Origin: Chondrus crispus
Lineage: Eukaryota > Rhodophyta > Florideophyceae > Gigartinales > Gigartinaceae
Direction of reading: 5' to 3'
Assembly: GCF_000350225.1 (NCBI RefSeq)
Contig: NW_005178734.1
Span: 332,748-396,747 of the forward strand
DNA length: 64,000 nucleotides
Positions within the stretch are counted from its first letter, which is position 1, and every line of letters starts with the position of its first letter. Below are positions 11,592-21,952 of this stretch, one piece after another. Both the position numbers and the translations under genes were made by a program. The notes beneath the pieces were generated by a model. It was not told the origin of the DNA. It saw only the letters and a list, made by a program, of their open reading frames with translations, and ran no database searches.

Positions 11592-11600
11592 TATAAATAT
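11592..11600 (+). promoter_or_regulatory. TATA box upstream of the RING-type gene
   Basis: TATAAATAT lies 100 bp before the ATG at 11700, a normal distance for a TATA promoter followed by a short 5' leader. Confidence 0.55.
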
Positions 11601-11699
11601 TGAACGGATACAGACCAACTATCAGATCAGAGACAAACGCACCAACCTCTCACCCCCCTCGTTTCTTCCAAATTCGCAAGAAGTCCCCGTTTGTCAAAA

Positions 11700-11996
11700 A
11701 TGACCGCCGTTGGTCACCCAGAGTTGTGCATCATCTTCCAGTGCCGACCATATGGCGACGTGGTTCAGCTACAGTGCAAGCACGTTTTTCACAAAGATTG
11801 CATTGCTCCGTATCTTACATCAAGCGCTCCTACGTGTCCTGTGGTGGAGATATTCGAGGATGGGAGAACATACCATCATCCAGTAAATCGTCAAGCAGGA
11901 AACTGTCCCCGTTGCGGTGCAAGGATTCAAGAAAATCAAATCAAGTGTTATTCCGGGTATATCTTTCAGAAGAGTCGTAAAGCTGCAAGCGAGTGA
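11700..11996 (+). CDS. Small RING-H2-like zinc finger protein (possible E3 ubiquitin ligase)
   Basis: 98 codons from ATG 11700. The pattern C10, C15, C26, H28, H31, C34, then C69 and C72 (NCPRCGARI) resembles RING-H2, with the core CKHVFHKDCIAPYL very typical. RING-H2 proteins hold a ubiquitin-conjugating enzyme and help move ubiquitin to targets. Two things are odd: the first pair is C-x4-C where C-x2-C is normal (CIIF in place of CIIC), and the loop before the last pair is long, with an extra C46. A short basic tail follows. It has a TATA box and a downstream AATAAA, no transposon homology, and looks like a host gene. Whether it folds as a true RING is uncertain. Confidence 0.65.
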   Translation: MTAVGHPELCIIFQCRPYGDVVQLQCKHVFHKDCIAPYLTSSAPTCPVVEIFEDGRTYHHPVNRQAGNCPRCGARIQENQIKCYSGYIFQKSRKAASE

Positions 11997-12250
11997 GAGT
12001 CCATCCCGGAATCCCGGCACCTAAGATTTATGATATTAACAAGAAATGCATGTAAAGGAGCGTGAAAAAAGAAAGGATGAATTCAGGCTCTCAAGGCGGT
12101 TCTGGTAGTGGTGCTGGTTTCTGCTTAAATATATTGAAAAAGTTTTCTCGAACCGCATTTTCGCAGTGCCCGCCTTTGTTCCTCCAACATTCTGCATCTT
12201 TAATTTATTTGTTTTTATTGCGACGAGTTGAACTCCACTGTTGAGAACAA

Positions 12251-12256
12251 AATAAA
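12251..12256 (+). promoter_or_regulatory. Polyadenylation signal
   Basis: AATAAA about 255 bp after the RING-type stop codon. The intervening 12000-12250 has no supported ORF and is probably the 3' untranslated region. Confidence 0.4.
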
Positions 12257-12834
12257 TTGTGGAATACCATTTTGAGCTTGATGACGGTTTTGGCCAATAG
12301 ATTTATACCTGATGCATCCAGTCAGGTTTCCAAGTTTTTATGAGGGTTGATTTCCAATATGTAGTAAGAGAGATGTCGGCGTAACCCATTTTGAATGATG
12401 TACTGTTTTGTGGCAAACATATATGCGCATATAGACGTCGGTTTTTATGTCCTTAACCAACTAGAGATATTCTCGCAATTCTTTCGTATTCAATATGACT
12501 AAATGCAAGGCGTACGTCTCTCTTGCTCTAGTTTTATGTACTGCTATAATACTGTAAATGTACAAATTGCAAATGTACAAATTGCAAATGTTGTAGAGGA
12601 GATAGGTTCTTGCCATTCTTCCAGGCTCACGTGCGGAACGTATGTGCCCGTAGTTGTGCATTTCAAAGAATTATTGCGTTGGACAATGATAACAATTTTA
12701 GTACAAGCGCTAACGCTTTTTATTAAATCGTCGTTTTTGAGGTGGATATATATTTTAAGAGCATAAAGCGCTCAGAAACTAATTAATGCCATGTCAGGTT
12801 TTAATTGAGTTTGCCTCGATCGTCGCGCCAATTC
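12257..12834. other. Non-coding AT-rich spacer
   Basis: No gene is supported. It contains a short tandem repeat near 12556-12589, a 16-bp unit (TGTACAAATTGCAAAT) repeated twice. Confidence 0.5.
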
Positions 12835-13182
12835 ATGAATGAGAGAGGACTTTGCCGGGGCTGTAGAAGACTCTTGACGGCAGGCACAGCTCAGCTGTCA
12901 AGGATCGTTGCTTCGATCGCTGAAGTCGAGGTGGGCTCAGCCCATCCTCAACCCTGTGGTAGATCGTCGACAGCAGGCGGAGCGCAGCTGCTGAGAGTCA
13001 TCACATCAGTTGCTGCAACGATGGCGGGCCTAGCCCTTCCTCGACCCTGTAGAAGACCTTCGCCAGCCGGCGCAGACCAGCAGTCGAGTATCATGGATTC
13101 GCTCGCTGACGACCGGGTGGGTGCTGCTCTGCCGCGACCTTGTAGTAGGATGTTGCTCAATACAGCTCTTGGTCAGATTTAG
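12835..13182 (+). CDS. Small ORF with three 31-residue tandem repeats
   Basis: 115 codons from ATG 12835. No known family. Residues 11-103 are three tandem 31-residue units (12865-12957, 12958-13050, 13051-13143), each with a TAG/PAG-AQ start and ending in H/LPRPC or HPQPC. The units are 93 bp and keep frame although the DNA has diverged, which suggests past selection on the protein. Cysteines occur at a fixed place in each unit, so metal binding or disulphides are possible. It may be a host gene or a repeat that happens to be open. Confidence 0.4.
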   Translation: MNERGLCRGCRRLLTAGTAQLSRIVASIAEVEVGSAHPQPCGRSSTAGGAQLLRVITSVAATMAGLALPRPCRRPSPAGADQQSSIMDSLADDRVGAALPRPCSRMLLNTALGQI

Positions 13183-13584
13183 ATTTCCGGCGCACTAAAT
13201 TTGTGATTTATAGTTTCGATTCTAGATACGTTTTAGGGTTGCAGCGCGGTGCGGCCGCGACGACAGCGATTAGACGATCCTATCTTGTCGTCGTCGGCGA
13301 ATTGACAATTCAGTTTTGTCGGTGGCGACAAATTGCAGACCCCATCTTTTCTACGCCATTCAATTACAGTGCCAAATTTTTGACATATCGGCGTGAAATT
13401 TCTGCTATGTTCGCTTGTCACCGAGGGCAATCCTATCTGAAAGCCATTACAAATAATTGAACCATCGGAGAGGTTAATTTCTTTATGTATCATAACTTTA
13501 GGCGCAATATGAAGCACAGCAGTAGACAGCACTCCACTCTTCCCTACTATTCCAGGTGACACTTCACTTGAAGCAACACTCAAG
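13183..13584. other. Non-coding spacer before a Tc1 remnant
   Basis: No ORF, repeat or terminal inverted repeat could be identified. It probably includes the decayed 5' end of the Tc1 element that follows. Confidence 0.4.
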
Positions 13585-14577
13585 ATGCGTCGAGGACCGT
13601 CACTCACTCACTTTAAAAGAGGGCAAAGACTTGCTCTTGACAGAAAATGCATATCATTTTGCAAGATAACAGAGATAATTCATCGATCTGTTAGTCCTGT
13701 TCAAAGCGTCGTGTGGCACGTTTTTGAGCATGAAACACCTAAAACATGGAATAAAGTCAAAAACAATCAAAGACTCAGAAATGGTGTGATTGGTTTGGGG
13801 CTTCAAGGCGAGGATGGTACATGGTCCATACCAGGTGTGCTCAACCTACCAGATGGACGCAGGCGCCTTCAACAACTACTATATTCTGTGCCGAATCCCA
13901 AGTCCAAGAAAATGATTTGGGCCCCACAAATGACTGCTACCCATAAAGAAAATAGGGCCAAATGGTGTCGCAGTTATAAAAGCAAAGGAGAAACGTTTCG
14001 GTACAGAATCATATTTAGTGACGAGAAGCAGTTTGGCGGAGATGGCCCGGAGAGCATTGAATTTTTCTGGTATCACCTAAGCGCGAAAGGACGGATTTGT
14101 CTAAATGGAAAAAGAGGGTTTTGTCATGGTTTGGGGTGCTATAAGCCTTTGTGAGTTGCCCGCGCTAGTTGTTCTAGAGGGCCGTCAAGATTGTGCTAAG
14201 TATTGATGTATTTAGGGTCGGTTTATTGCCGTTTATTGTCGAGGTTCGCGGTGAAGGTCATGATTGGAGCTTTCTCCAAGACAATACTTCACTCCTAACT
14301 TCCAATTTGACCAACTAGTGGCTTCCCTGTGACCCTGTCAAGACGCTGCTGCGGCCCCTAACATCTTATATATTAATGTTATCGACAATGTTTGTGGGGC
14401 AATGGTTACGACTGTCTGTGCCCGAAGGAAGCACCGCGGTAACGTCGAGGATTTGATTATTGGTACTGAGGCGGCATGGGCACCAGTAGCTTCGGATCTT
14501 TTTGTGAGACTTTGCAAAAGCCTTTCACGCCGTATGCATGCAGTGATGAATAGTCGCAGCGGTGCGCCGAAGTATTA
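13585..14577 (+). pseudogene. Decayed Tc1/mariner transposase
   Basis: ATG 13585 opens with MRRGPSLTHFKRGQRLALD, close to the transposase start at 7159. The first catalytic aspartate is seen in RIIFSDEKQFGGDGPES. Beyond 14154 frames change several times: an FLQDN block near 14281 marks the second aspartate, NVIDNVCG near 14372 the third acidic region, and the tail RRMHAVMNSRSGAPKY ends at 14577. It is the most decayed of the three Tc1 copies in the window. I could not find its terminal repeats. Confidence 0.8.
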
Positions 14578-14904
14578 AAGGTTCTTTAGTCGTTTACGTC
14601 CTGTTGAACTTCGCGTATTTACACCAATTGCGCAGTATTTGTTAAAGATAGCTTGATACTGGTTGTTTTTAGCCTTAATTTGACTGTAAAGGCGTTTTTA
14701 GTTGCGCGTGTATGGGTCGGAGATGTGACGGCGGGGAACGTGTAAGTCCGAAAGCGCGTGGCCACTTCTGCTGATGATTGTATTAATTTAAATTTAATGC
14801 ACTGTTCAATTCCGTCTTTCACGAAGAGGCGCCAAATTGAAGAACGGTGAGCAAGGTTTGAATGAATCGTGGATATAGGCAAGGCAGACTTCCACAACTA
14901 CTAA
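14578..14904. other. Non-coding spacer
   Basis: AT-rich, no supported ORF. It probably includes the lost right end of the Tc1 remnant. Confidence 0.4.
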
Positions 14905-15720
14905 ACTCCGTGTCTGTCTGTCTGTCTGTTTGCCAGTCTGTGTGTGCCTGCTTCGCCATCGGCGCTGCGGTGAAAAGTGGCGTGACAAGTGGCGGCAGCC
15001 ACGTGCGGGGCGGCCTGACCGCAGGCCAGGCCGCCACGGGGACACATGGCTCCCACAGGCACCAATGCGGCACTATAGTAGTATACAAATTTAAATTTGA
15101 CACTACAGTAGAGTAGAAATAATAATACAGCCCGATCCGTCTTCCGTTCCCTAGCGATCCCGGGGCATACCGTCTACGCGAAACCAGTAAGTTATTAACT
15201 GTCCTCTTTGCTCCGGCCGGCTTGCTGCCCGCGATATTTGAGGGCACGCGAACGCTTACTGAAATTTGACGGTGTGTGCTTTTTACGCAGTGTCTACGGA
15301 ACAAGAGAAAGAAGAACTACGCCGCGCGCGCCGCGCCGCGACCCCGATCCGCCTCGATTTCGGCGATTCCCCCCCAGCGACCACCCGTGTGACAGTCCTA
15401 CAACCAGCTCCTCCGCGCGCGCCCACCCCACGTGCACACGTCCCCAGAATTGCGCCCGGGTCCGCCCCACCGGTACCTGTACCGCGCGCGCCCCTTCCAC
15501 GTGTGCCACGTCTCCCACGCGCACCTGCGCCAGCCCTCGCACCACGTGTACCCGCACCACGTGTACCGCGCGCCCCGCTCCCACGTCTGCCACGTTTCCC
15601 GACGCGCACTATTCCTACGTTCCGTGCGCTACGTGTGCCACGCGCGATCGAGCGGCCGCGCGGGCGCGCCTTGCCAGCTGTCACTGCTGTGTTGCAGAGT
15701 GTACCCGTGTACACGTGTGA
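14905..15720 (+). repeat. Zinc-finger locus repeat, copy A
   Basis: This stretch matches 25846-26640 in the same orientation: a GTCT-repeat start, a GC-rich block, an AT-rich block, then the 5' part of the zinc-finger gene. The two copies lie on either side of the Helitron genes. Homology fades just upstream of the GTCT repeat, near a TACTAA string found in both. Confidence 0.8.
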
Positions 15721-15919
15721 CATCTGCGACTTCCATTGCACGCGCGCGGTACTGTGGGACGGGCATGCGCATACCGACGGGCACGTGGCTCAAGTGAATC
15801 AAGCGGGCTGCACATTCCGATGCGAGGTGTGTGCGTGCACGGTTGCAAGTGCACACGACTTTAGGCGACACCTGGCAGGCAAGAAGCACAAAAGGAAGCT
15901 CCAATCGATCACGGGATAG
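15291..15919 (+). CDS. Pro/Arg-rich protein with two C-terminal C2H2 zinc fingers (main exon)
   Basis: The open frame starts at VSTEQEKEELRRARRA, continues as a long region of PRVP-type repeats, and ends with two zinc fingers: YTCDICDFHC...H at about 15708-15780, and a matrin/U1-like finger CEVCACTV...HLAGKKHKRK at 15815-15898. U1-like fingers often bind double-stranded nucleic acid. No in-frame ATG precedes it; a candidate intron with a perfect GTAAGT donor (15187) and a pyrimidine-rich CAG acceptor (15290) would put the start in an upstream exon that I could not identify. A truncated copy lies at 26229-26652. It may be a host gene or a Helitron passenger. Confidence 0.55.
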
Positions 15920-16127
15920 TGACAAGACAATAAAGGCCCTATTGTTACTCTTTTGCTAAGTGCTCTTGCGGACGACCTAGCTGGCTGACGTTGCGTTTAG
16001 ATCTTTAAGGACTGCTTGCTACGACTCATAGCGATCTACAACGGACCCCTCGCACTGGCGTCAACCCTAGCTGCACTTACACGGATAATACTAGCCCACC
16101 GAACATAACAGGTAGAGCAGAACAGGT

Positions 16128-17710
16128 ATGGCGGGACCAGCGGATGAAGACGTGCCAGAAGCAAGAAGGCAGCAAATAAACTCGCGTGCAAGGGCAAGAA
16201 GATGGCAAGAGTCTGAATCTGACGCTCAAGCACGTCGTGAGGCAGTTCGAGCACGCGCAAGAATCTGGAGGCGGCAACAAATGGAATCTCAGAGGGAAGC
16301 GCGTCGTCAAACTGACCGGGAACGTACTGCAGCATGAAGAGCAGCAGAGACTTCTGAGCAGCGCGAACAGCGTCTCCGTCGAAACAGGGAGAGAGACAGG
16401 GCGCGCAGAGTCCGTCGAGCACCGACAGAGGGTACCAGAGAGTCTCCAGAGCGCCAAGCAGCAGCGGAAGGAACCAGTGCCTCGAATCAAGCATCTATGC
16501 AACGCCCGCTACAGGTTGAGAACACTCCTGATCGCATAACTCGATTGGAGGCCTCTCGTGTCTCAATGCAACAGACAAGAGCGGACGCAACGACTCCCCT
16601 TCGAGATGCACGGCGCGAAGCAGATGGCATTGCAACACGACGCGCTAGAGCGGAAGAAAATACCCCCTCCGAGATGCACGGCGCGAAGCCGATCGCATTG
16701 CGACACGAGGCGCTAGAGCAGAGTAATGTACTCCTCTTCGTGAGGCGCAGCGAGACCTTGACCGTCTCTCCACCCAACGATCAAGGGATGCACAAGACAC
16801 ACCGACTCGGAATGCGCGGCAAAGATCCGACGGCCAGGCTCGAAGTGCCTCTCGACAGCTCTTCCCCCCACTGCCCGAGTCCTTGCCTTCCTACCGCGAT
16901 CTCGGCATGATCCGTGTTGAGTGTTCGCACTGCAAAGCTCTGCATTTAGCCCAAGAACGCATCGTGAGCAGCCCTGCCGCAAGGCCCATCTTTTCCACAT
17001 GCTGTGGGAAGGGGAAGCTGGCATTGCCCCTTCTCCCGGACCCGCCAGCTCTTTTGCGCTCTCTTCTCATCGATGATACTTCAAGGGCCCGCCGCTTCCG
17101 TAACAAAATTCGAGCATACAATGCAGCGCTGTCTATGGCATCCGTGGTCGCCAAATGGGTTAACAGAGGGCCCAGTCCTTCCAATTTTAACCCCACAATG
17201 ACGATGCAGGGCGGGATGTACCATTACATGGGTCCCATGATGCCATCTGAGGGGCAGCCGCCTTCCTTTGCTTCTGTTTACATTCACGACACTGACTACG
17301 CCACCCAGACGCGCACAAGGCTGGGAACCTCTAGACGACTGGGAGAGGCACTTATGATGCAACTGACGCATATGCTTCACGAATGCAACCCCTACGTGCA
17401 GATGTTTCTGTGTATGCGAGAATGAGCTCAATCTCCTCACAACAGCACTCCAGCCACGTACCGGATGGTCATCCATGCCTACCGCACGCCAAGTCATGAG
17501 CACGTGCGCCGGTACAATGGTCCGGAAGCTTCCGAATTGGCCGCATTGATCCCTGGAAATGAAGACGGAGAGATTGGGCGAAGAGATATCGTCGTGCGCA
17601 GACGAGGGACTCTGAACAGTAACGGGAACGAAGTTCTGGATCTGATTTCAGTCAGTCATTGCGCATACAATCCATTGAGCTACGTGCTTTTGTTCTCAAA
17701 CAGTAGAGAT
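16128..17710 (+). pseudogene. Helitron Rep/helicase, N-terminal region
   Basis: ATG 16128 begins an Arg-rich low-complexity segment (RREAVRARARIWRRQQ). A unit of about 23 residues then repeats near 16602 and 16670. From 16883 comes the conserved Helitron N-terminal domain: CSHCKALHLAQER, TCCGKGK, the LPLLPDPP block, FRNKIRAYNAALSMAS and a VYIHD motif, ending with YRTPSHEHVRRYN near 17480-17515. These zinc-binding and docking segments precede Rep in Helitron proteins. Several frame changes (near 16340, 16550-16880, 17425 and 17715) and stops make this copy inactive. Confidence 0.8.
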
Positions 17711-17810
17711 GGATAGTATACCATCCAGGGATATATCCAGAGCTTCGATTCTCCAGGTTCAAGACGGCAGACGTACCAAGATTACTCCGATAATGTACTA
17801 AGGATGGCAT

Positions 17811-19464
17811 TTGTTCGAAAAAGCAGGTGAGTTCAGCACAATCTTGCAAGCAGCACGACTCTTTCAGCAATACTTGGTTGACCAGTTCTGCAAAGTGGAG
17901 GCAGAAAGGCTTTCTTATCTCCGTCACAACCAGACTCAACTTCGAGCCGCCGACTACACCTCACTGCGCGACAGCCTAGGAGACTCCGGTCGTGCTGAAG
18001 ATGAAGCCGACGCCGTGCGTGCGGGACGACTGTTCATTCTCCCTTCCACGTACATTGGAGGTGACCGCTATATGAGGCAGCAGATGCACGACATCATTGC
18101 TATATCGAACCAAATTGGCCACCCGGACATCTTCCTCACCATGACATGCAATCCAAGCTGGCCGGAGATCACAAGAGCCCTACTGCCGAACCAAACGCCT
18201 CAGGACAGACCGGATCTGTGCGCACGTGTGTTTCGTCTCAAAATGAAATATCTCGTGTCCTTGGCCATCAACGAGGAAGTATTCGGAACCGTTGTTGCCC
18301 ATGTACGTGCCGTGGAGTTTCAGAAACGCGGTCTTCCCCACGCTCACGTTGTATTTTTCCTAGATGAAGTCTCCAAGAATGATCTGCGTACTCCCGAAAA
18401 CGTCGACCGCATTATCTCTGCCGAGATCCCGTCTTCCCAGGATCCAGAACTCCAAGAGGTCGTGCTCCAGCATATGATTCACAATCCATGCCGAGAACAC
18501 AATCCAACAGCCGTGTGCATGGGCGACTGCAGGAAAGGGTTTCCAAAATCGTTCAAACACGAATCCAGCCAGTCCGACAGTGAGTACTACATCACGTACC
18601 GAAGAAAGGCACCCTCTGCAGGTGGCGTCTCCATCGAGCGACCCTCCCGTATTGGCCGACGACAGCAACCCGTCGTGATCGACAACTCCTGGGTCGTTCC
18701 CCACAGTCCTGTGCTTCTACAATCATTCGCTTGCCATTTGAATGTGGAACTCTGCGTGTCACGCGTTGGCGGAATCAAGTACCTCTTCAAGTATGTGTGC
18801 AAGGGACAAGACCGAGTGACCATGGAAATTACTGCCGAGAACGAGCGCTACGACGAGATCTCCAACTTCCAAGATCCCAGATACGTTTCCGCATCGGAGG
18901 CCGCATGGAGATTATTCTCCTTTGACATTGTAGGCCGCAATCCTCAAGTAGTAAGGCTTGCATTGCATCTGCCCAACCACCACACGGTGTACTTTGAGGA
19001 AGGGCGAGGGCAGGAGGCGGCGCTTCGACCAGCAACAGCGACGAAGCTGACCGAGTGGTTTAAAGCCAACGAGAAGTACCCAAGCGCGAGGCATATTCAG
19101 TACCACAAGTTTCCAAGGTACTTTACGTGGAAGACACGCACCAAGTCATGGAGTCCAAGAGCAACCCTGCGAAGACGGAACACGAGCAGCGAAGAAGAAG
19201 CCTACGATTTCAGTGGTACAGGTGCCAGCGTAGTCGGTCGAATCTACACTGTCAGTCCGAGGGAGGGTGAGCGCTACTTTCTTCGCCTCCTCCTCACACA
19301 AGTGCCAGGGGCAACATCCTCCTAGAACTTGCCAAATATCGACGGCGAGCAGTGCAACAGCTTTCGACAAGCTTGCTTACGACTCGGATTGCTGGCCGAC
19401 GATGCCGAGTGGAAGCACGCAATCCGAGATTCATTCCGGTCATGCTTTGTTCCTCTTTCTCAGA
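17811..19464 (+). pseudogene. Helitron HUH Rep nuclease domain and linker
   Basis: A 504-codon open frame to 19325, then a linker in another frame (NIDGEQCNSFRQACLRLGLL). FLTMTCNPSWPEI, the HUH motif GLPHAHVVFF (about 18328-18360) and the tyrosine motif KYLFKYVCKGQD (about 18778-18813) are all present; the tyrosines form the DNA-phosphotyrosine link in rolling-circle transposition. The Rep core is fully open and looks the best preserved part of the element. A frame change at 19325 and the Harbinger insertion at 19467 separate it from the helicase. Confidence 0.9.
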
Positions 19465-19971
19465 CCCGTTCCAAAGTCGGGGATGATTCTTTCCCGAACC
19501 TCCCTATCATACCACTCTTAACTTCTACCTTATTCATTGGACAGTTCGATGTTAATCTTTGACATTATACTTAATCTCCTGACTGTAAGTAGCGAAGAGT
19601 CACAACAAGTGCAGGTGCGCCACTGGTCTTTATTCTGGTTGCACAACACTGCACAAGGAGAAGAAGGGGCAAGTGGAACTCTCTGAATGGCAACGGGAAG
19701 CGTCGTGAGCAGAGCAAAAACAAGAAAAACGTACAATACTTTCCGCGTCCGATCCGGATTGCACTCTCACGGAGCAGCTCCACGACAGCATATGAGGCGG
19801 GAGTGGCAAGGTCATGGCAGATTGTGCAGGCTACCACCACTGCAACTGCACTGGCCATCGACGCCATTTGCTTGCCTTAACCCCTCTTCTCCTCCTCTCC
19901 TAATCCCCTCATTCCCCAATCTCCTTCTTCTTCTCTTTCTCCTCTCTACCCTCCCTCTCCCCTTCAAAGTG

Positions 19972-21436
19972 ATGCATATTGCCCCAGTCTCACGGCCATC
20001 CCCACGGCGATCTCCAAGGCGATCTCCCAGGCGAACTGTACTGTCTAATGCATTGCAAGATGAAATAACCACACCACCGTCCAATTTGGAAGAACCGCGA
20101 TGTGGCTACTCTAGTTACACTGGCAGTGCTTCTCCACTGCACCCGAGGGCTTTATTACAGGCAGATGGAGATACATGTGTCAAAGATATACCTGAAAGTA
20201 CGAGACTGTTTACGTTCTTTTCCAGAATGACCAAAAAGGCCAACGCCGAAATAGCAAAGAAATGGAAACTGAAAACTTGCAGTAACAAAATGGACATCGT
20301 CTACCGCAATTATCTGTTTGTGCAGCAAAGGGGAAAAGATGGGTATACATTTAAGTGGACGTGCCAATCAAACCAAAAAATTGGCAGCTTTCATAAATTT
20401 GTTGAGGATTTCGAGAGAAGCGCAGATGATTTTGATTCACGTCCTCCATTGACGGATATTGTACCGGCTCTAAGAAAGTGTGGGGACCGCGGCGTCGGAG
20501 ATGGTGGGGAAATAGCACAGGCAAAATTTCGGCAAAGTACGGCCACCAATAAAGCTCCACTGTTTTCGCTCTCTGAGTTCGCGAGACTCTGGGTCATTTT
20601 GCGTAATGATTCGCATGCTCGAAAAGCGCTTTTAGATTTAAACAATGCGCCTACGTTGGAAGATTTTTGTGCAAACTTCACTCGAGAAGATCTTTGGCGA
20701 GAAATAGCGAAGCGCTTCAATGATGTTTCTGTATCGTACGAGGAAGATTTTTCCACTTCCGTGCCAGAGGCATGTTCCGCAGACCCTTTCCTTTGCGCAA
20801 GGTCAGCTGAGAGGCTGAAGGATGTGTACCAGAGGACGCGATCGCTGTTTACTCAACGATTTGAGTACAACAATAGGTCTGGTAACAATGACCCGGAGAG
20901 CTTCCCGAACTATTTGTGGCCACACGATATGGAGGGAAATGTTGTAGTAGCATATATGGAACGTGTGTGGATTTTTCGTCGTATGTCGTCTAGATACGAA
21001 CGAGCCCGATCCTTTTTTTCTGGATGTCAGCTTGAAAACTTTTGCTGCGGGAATTGAGAGAGGAGGGAGGTACGGGTCTGCTGAAAAATCTACATGTTCA
21101 TCTGGAAAGAAAAGAAGAAGTTCTTCGTTTGAGAAAGCGGGTGAGGAGATAAAAGAAATGCGAGTGGAGACCCAAAACCGTTGGGTAGAGGTAAGGGAAA
21201 TTCTTTCTAACGCGCATAGTACGACGCAGGTGGGAGGGAAACATCCCACGCCTCTCTGGGACGAAATGGTTAACGAAGACTGGTACGAAAGGATCGAAAA
21301 GCGAACTCTGTGCCTCAAACGAGTAAAGGATGCTGGGGCTGGTGAACGCATAATTTAGATGTGTCAGCAGGGTTTGGATAAGGCTATCGACAAGTTCGAG
21401 AAGCAGAAGCGAGATGCAGGCATTAGGGAGTCATAG
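19972..21436 (+). pseudogene. Harbinger companion DNA-binding protein
   Basis: The likely ATG is 19972, right after a pyrimidine tract of nearly 100 bases that looks like a leader. Residues 1-40 are basic with repeated PRRS units. The centre has a folded domain with LSEFARLWVILRNDSHARKAL and LEDFCANFTREDLWREIAKRF, arranged like a Myb/SANT or trihelix DNA-binding module, and a motif SAERLKDVYQRTRSLF. The C-terminal part, in a second frame from about 20963, is charged and helical (EEIKEMRVETQNRWVEV). It plays the role of the second Harbinger protein that binds the element ends. There is one frameshift near 21000 and a stop at 21356. Confidence 0.7.
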
Positions 21437-21458
21437 TTTACAAGTTGTGAATTCGTGC

Positions 21459-21797
21459 TCACCAGTACAAGGCCGAGCGCCTATCCGCCTCGACCTGCAG
21501 CATTCTAAACCAGTCGGACGGCTCCACGCTCACGGGCAAGCCGCATCTCATCATGGCCTCCCCGACCGCCGCCCGTGAGAAACTCCGCTTCGTCATCCTC
21601 GCGCTCCCGTTCTTCGCCGTTCCCGTCGTGTGCGACCTCATCGCCCGGCATCTCGGCCAAGGCGCATTGGTCGTCCTCTTCCCCCCCAGGCCAACGTCCA
21701 GTGGCTCGCCGCAGATCTTCTCGGTCTTCGCAAAAACCGCCCCGAGCTCAATCTCTTCGGCCTGAATAAGCTCCCGTACAATTGCAGGATCCTCCAT
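21459..21797 (-). other. Hypothetical ORF between convergent Harbinger genes
   Basis: 112 codons from ATG 21797 (MEDPAIVRELIQAEEIELG). I do not recognise it. It lies between the 3' ends of the two Harbinger genes, overlaps an open plus-strand frame, and has no domain signature. It may be a passenger fragment or chance. Confidence 0.25.
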
Positions 21798-21952
21798 TTT
21801 GGCATGCCCCAGCTGGTAAGGAGGGAGTGAGCGAAGGTAGGGATAGACGCGCAGAAATTATGTACTTGCACATATCAAATGCTCAGTTTATCCCACCACC
21901 ACTCCGCCAAATATGGACGGCTCCTATGCTTGTAGAAGCACTCAAAAGAAAT

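Noticed and set aside
15283-15741. Minus-strand Gly/Arg/Ala-rich ORF opposite the zinc-finger gene
   Set aside because: Low-complexity shadow of the PRVP repeats on the other strand.
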